From: Paracoccaceae bacterium | GTDB taxonomy: Bacteria > Pseudomonadota > Alphaproteobacteria > Rhodobacterales > Rhodobacteraceae | Direction of reading: 5' to 3' | Length of the DNA stretch: 8,255 nt | Assembly (NCBI GenBank): GCA_011523445.1 | Contig: WTGT01000230.1 | Location: 1 to 8,255, forward strand | In this document: in pieces, positions 1 through 5,435 of the stretch | How positions within the stretch are numbered: position 1 is the stretch's first letter | How the letters are laid out: each line of letters opens with the position of its first letter | The notes under the pieces: generated by a model | The model's input: only the letters and a program-made list of their open reading frames with translations | Told to the model about the DNA's origin: nothing | Database searches by the model: none | Program-made: the position numbers and the translations under genes

Positions 1-97
1 ATAGTCATCAACATGAAATCATAACATATTTCGAATTGTTTGGGTACACACCCTAATTGGATGAACCATAAGGTAGATCAGGAGCAATTGGCAGCCC

Positions 98-631
98 ATG
101 AATTCCAAGGATGTAAACCATCAGGTGGAAAACGATTCTTCCGAGGGTGAAGGTGAAGAGCTGTGGAACGAAATAGTCAGTAATGAACTGCAGTTGCTTG
201 AAGAGTTCAGCCAGTCGGACCGGAAAAATCTTTGGAATAAAATAGCCGACTACGGCTCCAGAACGGGCAAGAATGTTCCCAAACAGATCCTGAGTACCAA
301 TTATGAAGACAACTATGATGAGAAATCACTTTCAAGGAAAATAAGCAGCTATGCACGGGTTGCCGGCCAAAAAGTTATTTTCCAGGTATTTGTTTTGTAT
401 TATTGTCTTATGGACAAGGATACTCCCCAATGGGCCAAAGCGCCTATCATAAGTGCACTCGGATATTTCATATTTCCACTTGATGCCATTCCGGACATAC
501 TTGTGGGAGCGGGCTATTCGGACGATTTGGGAGTACTTGTTGTTGCCATGGGTATGGTCTTGGCTCATGTCAAAGATGAACACAAGGACCGGGCCAGAGA
601 ACAGGTTGCCAGGATTTTTGGAAACGATTGA
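98..631 (+). CDS. DUF1232 (YkvA-like) membrane protein upstream of the F0 genes
   Basis: This encodes 177 residues. The C-terminal part (about 109-160) matches the DUF1232/YkvA family: a hydrophobic segment with the family's PLDAIPD motif at 127-133, then a GYSDDLG stretch with the paired Asp at 142-143 and a second hydrophobic stretch to about 157. The first ~100 residues are charged, acidic near the start, and not recognised. Family members are usually shorter, so this is an N-terminally extended form. The family has no established biochemical activity. The ATG at 98 is the only good start: the frame is closed by a TAG at 74-76, and an AGGAG-like sequence at 80-84 lies rather far upstream (13 bases). 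The gene ends only 3 bases before atpI, so it is probably co-transcribed with the ATP synthase genes. A role in F0 assembly or membrane homeostasis is speculation from position alone. Confidence 0.85.
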   Translation: MNSKDVNHQVENDSSEGEGEELWNEIVSNELQLLEEFSQSDRKNLWNKIADYGSRTGKNVPKQILSTNYEDNYDEKSLSRKISSYARVAGQKVIFQVFVLYYCLMDKDTPQWAKAPIISALGYFIFPLDAIPDILVGAGYSDDLGVLVVAMGMVLAHVKDEHKDRAREQVARIFGND

Positions 632-634
632 GAA

Positions 635-970
635 ATGGTTGACATGACCGGTACTGACGATTCCAAACAAAAGAAAAACCTGCAGGAACGCATAAAGAAC
701 CTGGAGGAAGAGATCAATCCACCCGAGAAGGGAGAAAGTCCGATTTCACAAGCCAATATGGGTTGGCGAATGGTGGTTGATCTCGTTGCGGGAGTCGGTT
801 TGGGCTTTGTAATTGGATATGGTTTGGATATTTTATTTGGTACCAAACCTTTAAATATGATTTTGTTTGTATTATTAGGATTTGGAGCAGGAATTAACTT
901 GATGTTGAGAACTGCAAAGGAAATGAAGAAACCTGAAACAAATAAGAATGAGGGAAATACTCCCGATTAG
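635..970 (+). CDS. atpI: ATP synthase accessory protein AtpI (AtpZ/AtpI family)
   Basis: This is a small 111-residue membrane protein at the standard atpI position just before subunit a. Residues 1-40 are hydrophilic and probably helical (charged KKNLQERIKNLEEE-like stretch). Two transmembrane helices follow at about 45-68 and 72-91, Gly-rich as usual for the ATPase_gene1 family, with the LFGT turn between them and a hydrophilic tail. In other bacteria AtpI is a non-essential factor that helps assemble the c-ring; a Mg2+/Ca2+ transport role has also been proposed for Bacillus homologues. The ATG at 635 lies 3 bases after the previous stop. An in-frame ATG at 644 is an alternative, and neither has a strong Shine-Dalgarno sequence, so translation is probably coupled to the upstream gene. 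The family and context are clear; the exact start is less so. Confidence 0.9.
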   Translation: MVDMTGTDDSKQKKNLQERIKNLEEEINPPEKGESPISQANMGWRMVVDLVAGVGLGFVIGYGLDILFGTKPLNMILFVLLGFGAGINLMLRTAKEMKKPETNKNEGNTPD

Positions 971-976
971 ACTGAA

Positions 977-1732
977 ATGGCTACTGAAACCGAAGCACAA
1001 AAGGGGTTAGAAATCCACCCGATGGACCAGTTTCTGATCAAGCCTGTACTGGGTGATGGTCCTTTGGTGTGGTATTCATTCAGCAATACCGCCATGTGGA
1101 TGGCCATAACCCTCGTGGGGGTAATCATTTTTCTGGTGGTTGGAACCCGCAAGAAATCCTATGTACCCGACCGCTTTCAAATGGTTGTGGAACTGATATA
1201 CGGTTTTGTCAGAAACATGGTACAGGATGTTGCGGGACGCGATGCATTACCATTTTTCCCCTATATCATGACAGCCTTCATGTTTGTCATTTTTTCAAAT
1301 GTCTTGGGCCTCATTCCAATGAGTTTCACGCCAACATCGCACATTGCGGTTACTGCGACCCTGGCCCTGACGGTATTCATTTCGGTTACAGTGATCGGTT
1401 TTGTCAAGCACGGGCTGGGTTTCCTGGGGCTGTTCTGGATTTCTTCGGCACCACTTCCTCTTCGTCCGGTTTTGGCAGTGATTGAGGTTATGTCCTATTT
1501 TGTTCGACCAATCAGCCATTCGATCAGGCTGGCAGGAAACATGATGGCCGGGCACGCAATGATAAAGGTCTTTGCGGCCTTTGCCGGTGTCATGGGACTT
1601 GGTGCTTTTGTTCCGATAATTGCAATATCAGCAGTATATGGCCTAGAATTATTGGTGGCTTTTATCCAAGCTTATGTGTTTACAATTCTAACTTGCGTTT
1701 ATCTGAAGGATGCCCTGCATCCTCAACATTAA
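977..1732 (+). CDS. atpB: ATP synthase F0 subunit a
   Basis: This is the 251-residue integral membrane subunit that forms the proton half-channels against the c-ring. The diagnostic segment is at 180-193, SHSIRLAGNMMAGH, where Arg184 is the essential stator arginine (E. coli Arg210). His193 and Glu224 occupy the places of E. coli Glu219 and His245, the swapped pair that is familiar in alphaproteobacterial and mitochondrial subunit a. About five or six hydrophobic helices are visible (roughly 33-55, 95-115, 122-144, 162-178, 183-205 and 212-245). The C-terminal QAYVFTILTCVYLKDAL motif is typical, and the length is normal. The gene starts 6 bases after the atpI stop without a strong Shine-Dalgarno sequence. 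It shows no truncation or missing catalytic residue. Confidence 0.98.
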   Translation: MATETEAQKGLEIHPMDQFLIKPVLGDGPLVWYSFSNTAMWMAITLVGVIIFLVVGTRKKSYVPDRFQMVVELIYGFVRNMVQDVAGRDALPFFPYIMTAFMFVIFSNVLGLIPMSFTPTSHIAVTATLALTVFISVTVIGFVKHGLGFLGLFWISSAPLPLRPVLAVIEVMSYFVRPISHSIRLAGNMMAGHAMIKVFAAFAGVMGLGAFVPIIAISAVYGLELLVAFIQAYVFTILTCVYLKDALHPQH

Positions 1733-1753
1733 TCTGAAATATCCATTCTAGAC

Positions 1754-1759
1754 AAGGAG
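1754..1759 (+). promoter_or_regulatory. Strong ribosome binding site of atpE
   Basis: AAGGAG lies 6 bases before the ATG at 1766. It is by far the best Shine-Dalgarno sequence in the F0 cluster; the neighbouring atpI and atpB starts have almost none. This fits the need for many copies of subunit c per complex. Confidence 0.8.
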
Positions 1760-1765
1760 TAAATT

Positions 1766-2002
1766 ATGGAAGGCGATTTGAATACAATGGGAGCACTCAT
1801 CGGGGCTGGTTTGGCCTGTACAGGAATGGGTGGTGCTGCCATCGGTGTCGGTCATGTTGCAGGAAACTATTTGGCAGGGGCCCTGAGGAATCCATCTGCT
1901 GCCCAATCCCAGACAGCCATGCTGTTTATTGGAATTGCCTTTGCCGAAGCATTCGGAATCTTTTCCTTCCTCGTGGCACTGCTTTTGATGTTTGCCCTCT
2001 AG
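1766..2002 (+). CDS. atpE: ATP synthase F0 subunit c
   Basis: This 78-residue proteolipid is a two-helix hairpin that oligomerises into the rotating c-ring. Helix 1 (about 8-38) is rich in Gly and Ala (GAGLACTGMGGAAIGVG). The polar loop carries RNP at 41-43, which contacts the central stalk. Helix 2 (about 48-77) carries the ion-binding carboxylate Glu61 within FAEAFGIFSF. Glu61 is followed by Ala, not the Ser/Thr of Na+-binding c subunits, so proton coupling is expected (inference). Length and motifs are those of alphaproteobacterial c subunits. The start is fixed by the AAGGAG site. The gene follows atpB by 33 bases and precedes atpF' by 52 bases. Its strong ribosome binding site suggests higher translation than its neighbours. 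Confidence 0.98.
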   Translation: MEGDLNTMGALIGAGLACTGMGGAAIGVGHVAGNYLAGALRNPSAAQSQTAMLFIGIAFAEAFGIFSFLVALLLMFAL

Positions 2003-2054
2003 TCAACGCCTGGCAACAAACCAATACATCGTTTGCATTTCAGGAATTTGACGA

Positions 2055-2588
2055 GTGGCTGCTGAAAACAATGTAAGTGAACAAGCTGGTATTCCCCAGC
2101 TAGAGTTTTCTTCGTTTCCCAACCAGATTCTGTGGTTGGTGGTTTTCCTGTTGGCTATCTTTATCGTGGTTAGGATGATCGCGCTGCCTCGAATTGGTCA
2201 GATTGTCTCCCAGCGGGAAAAGAGAATCAAGACTGATCTGGAGGATGCCCGCAAGTTGAATGAAAAGATTGAAGGATTGGAAAATTCAATCGAAGAAACG
2301 CTTGCCGAAGCCAAACGATTTTCCGAAGGGAAAGCTGCGGAAACCCGCAATGAAATTCTGGAGATGCAAAACAAGGCATTGGAAGAAGCAGAGGTAACAG
2401 TCAAGGCGGAAGTTGCCGAAGCCGAGAAAAGAATTGAAGCCATACAGGATGAGGCACTCACCAATATACGTGCCATCGCCAATGAGGCAGCAGTTGAAAT
2501 CGTCAATCAGATTGTTCCGAAAAGGGGAATTCTTGACGAGATTTCTGGTGTGGTTGATGCCAAGGTTCAGGGGAAGGCCAGTGAATAG
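2055..2588 (+). CDS. atpF': ATP synthase F0 subunit b' (second stator b subunit)
   Basis: This encodes 177 residues. A short N-terminal segment with the b' signature (PQLEFSSFPNQI, about 14-25) leads into one transmembrane helix at about 23-44 ending in ALPRIG. A long charged coiled coil (about 50-150) follows and reaches up to F1. It forms the peripheral stalk together with subunit b. Two divergent b-type genes in tandem are typical of alphaproteobacteria, cyanobacteria and plastids. The start is a GTG at 2055: a TGA at 2049-2051 closes the frame just upstream, there is no in-frame ATG before the membrane helix, and AGGA at 2042-2045 is suitably spaced. The product is sometimes called AtpG or AtpX, not to be confused with the F1 gamma subunit. 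The gene overlaps atpF by 8 bases. Confidence 0.95.
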   Translation: MAAENNVSEQAGIPQLEFSSFPNQILWLVVFLLAIFIVVRMIALPRIGQIVSQREKRIKTDLEDARKLNEKIEGLENSIEETLAEAKRFSEGKAAETRNEILEMQNKALEEAEVTVKAEVAEAEKRIEAIQDEALTNIRAIANEAAVEIVNQIVPKRGILDEISGVVDAKVQGKASE

Positions 2589-3147
2589 GTACATACTTCT
2601 CCCGGGACTGTTCATGATGGTTGGTACCGGATCGGTACAGGCTGCAAGCGGTCCATTCTTTTCCCTTGGAAACACCGATTTCGTGGTATCGATTTCGTTT
2701 ATTATCTTCATTGCGGCAATCATCTATTTCAAGGCACCCAAATTTGTGGCCAAGTTGATCGATGGCCAGATTGCCAAGATTGAAGGACAGCTCAAGGAGG
2801 CATCCTCGGTGAAGGAGGATGCCCAGACTCTCCTTGAAAACCTGCAAAAGAAACAGGAGGAAGCCGAAGAACATGCAATTCGCATCAAGGAACAGGCTCA
2901 AAAGGACAAGGAACTTGCCATTGAGGAGGCCCAAAACTCCATTCAGGGGTTGGTTGATCGAAAACTGCAGAATTCTAGGGAGCAGGTTCGTGCCAGCGAG
3001 GCCAAGGCCATAGCCAATATAAAAAACCAGGCAATTGACCTGGCAATTGATGCAGCCTCTGAAGTTATTTTCAGAAGCATGGGTGGTGATGATCGCAGAA
3101 CCATCATTGACCAATCAATCAAAGACATTAACAAGTATCTGAACTGA
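2581..3147 (+). CDS. atpF: ATP synthase F0 subunit b
   Basis: This is the second stator subunit, 188 residues from the GTG at 2581. Residues 1-22 are hydrophobic and signal-peptide-like, ending in SVQAASG. The motif FFSLGNTDFVV (26-36), characteristic of alphaproteobacterial b subunits, leads into a transmembrane helix at about 33-51. A coiled coil rich in Glu, Lys, Gln and Ala follows (about 60-150), then a C-terminal delta-binding region. The GTG is preferred because it overlaps the atpF' stop by 8 bases, has AGGGGAAGG just upstream (2569-2577), and yields the usual N-terminus. The open frame extends back to 2413 but would overlap atpF' by 176 bases, which is implausible. An ATG at 2614 with GGGA upstream is a weaker alternative. 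This is the last gene of the F0 cluster. Confidence 0.93.
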   Translation: MNRYILLPGLFMMVGTGSVQAASGPFFSLGNTDFVVSISFIIFIAAIIYFKAPKFVAKLIDGQIAKIEGQLKEASSVKEDAQTLLENLQKKQEEAEEHAIRIKEQAQKDKELAIEEAQNSIQGLVDRKLQNSREQVRASEAKAIANIKNQAIDLAIDAASEVIFRSMGGDDRRTIIDQSIKDINKYLN

Positions 3148-3172
3148 AGATACTGCCCAAACAGGTTCGTCT

Positions 3173-3189
3173 TGTTGCTCCATGCAACA
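3173..3189 (+). repeat. Small inverted repeat after atpF
   Basis: TGTTGC (3173-3178) and GCAACA (3184-3189) are perfect complements around a 5-base loop, starting 25 bases after the atpF stop codon. No T-run follows, so it is not a standard terminator. It may be a 3' mRNA hairpin, or chance. Confidence 0.35.
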
Positions 3190-3269
3190 TGCTGCAAGAT
3201 TTGGCATTTAGTTTCTCGTCTTAAAACTACCTTAAGTGGATATCCCTCGAAATGTGGGAATGCTCAATA

Positions 3270-3293
3270 AATGACACTCAGTATAGTGTCATT
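3270..3293 (+). repeat. Perfect 9-base inverted repeat, possible operator or mRNA hairpin
   Basis: AATGACACT (3270-3278) and AGTGTCATT (3285-3293) are perfect complements around a 6-base centre. No T-run follows. The symmetry and length fit either a dimeric repressor site or an RNA hairpin at the 3' end of the ATP synthase transcript. The sequence does not decide between them. Confidence 0.55.
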
Positions 3294-3311
3294 CGCTAGG
3301 GACCGAACTCC

Positions 3312-3340
3312 CTTCCCCTGAAAATGGGAAGTCTTATTTT
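3312..3340 (+). terminator. Candidate rho-independent terminator of the F0 transcript
   Basis: CTTCCC (3312-3317) pairs with GGGAAG (3326-3331) across an 8-base loop, followed by TCTTATTTT. The stem is short and the T-run is broken by an A, so it would be modest. Its position downstream of atpF and upstream of the next operon supports it. A competing hairpin (AGGGA 3298-3302 with TCCCT 3309-3313) overlaps its left arm by two bases. Confidence 0.45.
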
Positions 3341-3430
3341 AGGATTTGGTTCTGTTCAGATATACCCCCCTTATCTACCATTCATCACACATTAATTACC
3401 GCCTGCAAAAACAAAGTCGGGAAAACACCA

Positions 3431-3459
3431 TTGGATAACAAACCATTTTATTGTATAGA
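3431..3459 (+). promoter_or_regulatory. Weak candidate sigma-70-type promoter for the ABC transporter operon
   Basis: TTGGAT (3431-3436) and TATAGA (3454-3459) are separated by exactly 17 bases. Both depart from consensus (about 3/6 and 4/6 matches). Transcription would begin near 3466, leaving a leader of about 65 bases before the ATG at 3532. A second -10-like TATGAT at 3490-3495 has no good -35 partner. In an AT-rich spacer such matches can arise by chance. Confidence 0.3.
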
Positions 3460-3531
3460 CATTAGATTTTCTCTTTGATATCAGCTTAGTATGATTAGAA
3501 AAATCCAATTTAGTGGTAGTGTTAGCCGCTG

Positions 3532-4554
3532 ATGGTAGCTTATCTGTTTCGACGAACAGTTGCCCTATTGTTGGTTCTGCTAGGGCTCGTAATCCTGATC
3601 TTCATCATTGCGCGGATTGTACCTGGTGATCCTGCACGAATAGCACTTGGCCCCTTGGCAACAGCCGATCAGGTTGCTGAAATGCGCGGTGAGATGGGCT
3701 TGGATGATCCCTTCCTTGTACAATTATGGAACTACCTAACCGGTCTCTTACAAGGTGATCTGGGAAAATCCCTACTTTCTAGTCGTCCTGTCATGGATGA
3801 TCTAGTTGCGGCCTTGCCTGCTACTTTTGAGTTGGTATTGGCAACAATTTTCCTGCAAATCTCACTATCGATTCCGCTTGGTGTTTTGGCAGCTGTTTAT
3901 CGTGACAGTTGGATTGACAATATTACCCGAATTATCTCCTTGATTGGGGTCGTAACACCTGGATTTGTCCTTGCGATCATACTGCAATTACTGGCGAGTT
4001 ACTATCTTACCTTCTTTCCAGTGACCGGGCGTCTTGACCCTGGGTTAGAATTCAGTGCGACCACAACGGGTCTCTTGACCATAGATTCGCTTTTGGCCGG
4101 TCGGTGGGATGTATTCGGTAGTGCCTGTTTACATCTGTTTCTGCCTTCCATTGCACTGGCTGCTGCTGGAATCGGCCAAGTCATGCGTATTACCAGATCG
4201 GCCATGATTGAAGTTGGTAGTCGAGATTTCATTGAAGCATCCCGTTCCTACGGTATTCCCGAACAGGTGGTTACAATTCGGTACATGTTGAGGGTTGCTT
4301 CCATTGCACCCCTGACTATTCTTGGACTGGAATTTGCATCCCTGATCGGGAACGCATTCATTGTAGAATTCGTCTTCAGTTGGCCTGGCATTGCCAGTTA
4401 TGGTGTAAGAACAATTTTGCAGAAGGATCTCAATGCGGTTATCGGAGTCGTCTTGGTTTCCGGTATCTTTTTTGTAGTAGCCAATCTAGTGATTGATGTT
4501 TTGCTTGGTTTCATTGATCCACGAAACCGCTTACGGGATGGTTCAAGTAAATGA
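3532..4554 (+). CDS. Dipeptide/oligopeptide-type ABC transporter permease (DppB/OppB family)
   Basis: This is a 340-residue inner-membrane permease. The first helix (about 9-29) runs into the family motif ARIVPGDPA (27-35). The N-terminal soluble part has the usual form (MRGEMGLDDP, then GDLGKSL at 75-81). The BPD_transp_1 domain follows with helices to about 328. The cytoplasmic EAA-type loop, which docks on the ATPase, is at about 235-252 (EASRSYGIPEQVV, Gly241 conserved). The FSWPGIASYG and FIDPRNRL motifs are typical of DppB, and the length is normal. The ATG at 3532 is chosen because a TAG at 3523-3525 closes the frame just before it; the ribosome binding site is weak. It pairs with the next gene as a heterodimeric channel. 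Substrate cannot be read from a permease alone: dipeptides, oligopeptides, nickel or glutathione are all handled by this family. Confidence 0.95.
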   Translation: MVAYLFRRTVALLLVLLGLVILIFIIARIVPGDPARIALGPLATADQVAEMRGEMGLDDPFLVQLWNYLTGLLQGDLGKSLLSSRPVMDDLVAALPATFELVLATIFLQISLSIPLGVLAAVYRDSWIDNITRIISLIGVVTPGFVLAIILQLLASYYLTFFPVTGRLDPGLEFSATTTGLLTIDSLLAGRWDVFGSACLHLFLPSIALAAAGIGQVMRITRSAMIEVGSRDFIEASRSYGIPEQVVTIRYMLRVASIAPLTILGLEFASLIGNAFIVEFVFSWPGIASYGVRTILQKDLNAVIGVVLVSGIFFVVANLVIDVLLGFIDPRNRLRDGSSK

Positions 4555-5435
4555 GTGATGGTCCCATGATCAAGGATGAGACCGTCCGAACACTCAGTAG
4601 TGGGCAGATGGCATGGTACCGTTTCAAGTACAATCCTTCTGCTCTCATTGGTGTGTTTATCATCATTTCGGTAATTATTGGTGCCATTTTTGCACCTTGG
4701 TTAGCTCCATCACCAGAATCGGCAGGTGCCCATGTCGATTTTCTTAATCGACATAGCCCGCCCAGTGGAGTGTATCTCATGGGGACAGATAATGTCGGCC
4801 GCGATATATTCAGCCGTGTTCTTTTTGGCTACAGGGTTTCACTTGGCCTAGTTGTGGGTGTACTTGGCATAGCCGTTCCCTTCGGTGTACTTTTGGGTCT
4901 GACAGCTGCTTATGCAGGTGGCTGGACTGAATGGGTAATCATGCGATTTACCGACGTCATGCTGGCTATACCTCCACTTGCCATGGCACTGGCTGTCACT
5001 GCCGTGCTGTCCCCCAATCTTGTAAATGCCATGATAGCAATAACACTGTTATGGTGGACTTGGCACACCCGGCTTATCTATCGCATTGCCAAAGGACAGA
5101 TGGCGGAGGATTATGTTGAGGCTGCCAAGGTTTCAGGTGCAAGTCACGTCCATATACTCTTGCGAGAACTATTGCCGAATTGCATTTCAGCGATTGCTGT
5201 CAAGACCTCACTAGATGCAGGTTTCGTTATCCTCTTCGGTGCCGCCCTCTCATTCCTTGGTCTGGGCGTACAGCCCCCCACGCCGGATCTGGGTACCATG
5301 GTCTCGACAGGTTCCGAATACCTGCCGGAGTATTGGTGGGAGGCATTAATGCCGGGATTTGCCATCCTGTACGTCATACTAGGGTTCAATTTGTTGGGTG
5401 ACGGGTTGCGTGATATGATGGATGTCGAGTTATGA
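4551..5435 (+). CDS. Dipeptide/oligopeptide-type ABC transporter permease (DppC/OppC family)
   Basis: This 294-residue partner permease has a short cytoplasmic N-terminus with the OppC_N-type helix (about 31-51). The hallmark MGTDNVGRDIFSRVLFG at 77-93 follows, then about five further helices. The EAA loop is at about 189-206 (VEAAKVSGASHVHILLRE), and the family motif LSFLGLGVQPPTPDLG lies at 233-248. Length is typical. The start codon overlaps the stop of the preceding permease as ATGA (4551-4554), so translation is probably coupled. An in-frame ATG at 4566 is a possible alternative. It also overlaps the following ATPase gene by ATGA, giving a tightly packed three-gene transport unit. No key motif is missing. 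Confidence 0.95.
   Translation: MSDGPMIKDETVRTLSSGQMAWYRFKYNPSALIGVFIIISVIIGAIFAPWLAPSPESAGAHVDFLNRHSPPSGVYLMGTDNVGRDIFSRVLFGYRVSLGLVVGVLGIAVPFGVLLGLTAAYAGGWTEWVIMRFTDVMLAIPPLAMALAVTAVLSPNLVNAMIAITLLWWTWHTRLIYRIAKGQMAEDYVEAAKVSGASHVHILLRELLPNCISAIAVKTSLDAGFVILFGAALSFLGLGVQPPTPDLGTMVSTGSEYLPEYWWEALMPGFAILYVILGFNLLGDGLRDMMDVEL

Larger units (their letters stand above)
3148..3531 (+). other. Non-coding spacer between the F0 cluster and the ABC transporter operon
   Basis: These 384 bases hold no convincing gene on either strand; the minus-strand frame reaching into the left edge is antisense to atpF. The region is visibly richer in A and T than its surroundings. It holds a small hairpin at 3173-3189, a perfect inverted repeat at 3270-3293, two overlapping GC-richer hairpins at 3298-3331 followed by T-rich sequence, and a weak promoter-like pair at 3431-3459. 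Together these suggest the end of one transcription unit and the start of the next. Confidence 0.7.

Noticed and set aside
1..97. A promoter for the F0 cluster in the first 97 bases (for example around TTGTTT at 36-41, or the small GGGT/ACCC dyad at 42-53).
   Set aside because: No -35/-10 pair with acceptable spacing is present, and the dyad has only 4-base arms. The promoter may lie outside the window.
1766..2002. A Na+-coupled c subunit.
   Set aside because: The carboxylate Glu61 is followed by Ala, not the Ser or Thr of Na+-binding c-rings, so proton coupling is more likely.
2003..2054. A CAAAC/GTTTG hairpin between atpE and atpF'.
   Set aside because: The 5-base, AT-rich stem has an 8-9-base loop and no T-run. 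It is too weak to call as a processing site or terminator.
2413..2580. The subunit b frame is open upstream to an ATG at 2413, giving 244 residues.
   Set aside because: This extension would overlap the b' gene by 176 bases and has no family-like sequence. The GTG at 2581 gives the usual b N-terminus with a good ribosome binding site.
2503..3114. A 203-codon frame on the minus strand opposite atpF.
   Set aside because: It is fully antisense to a well-supported gene and its translation has no recognisable domain. Long open frames opposite Glu/Lys-rich coiled coils are common.
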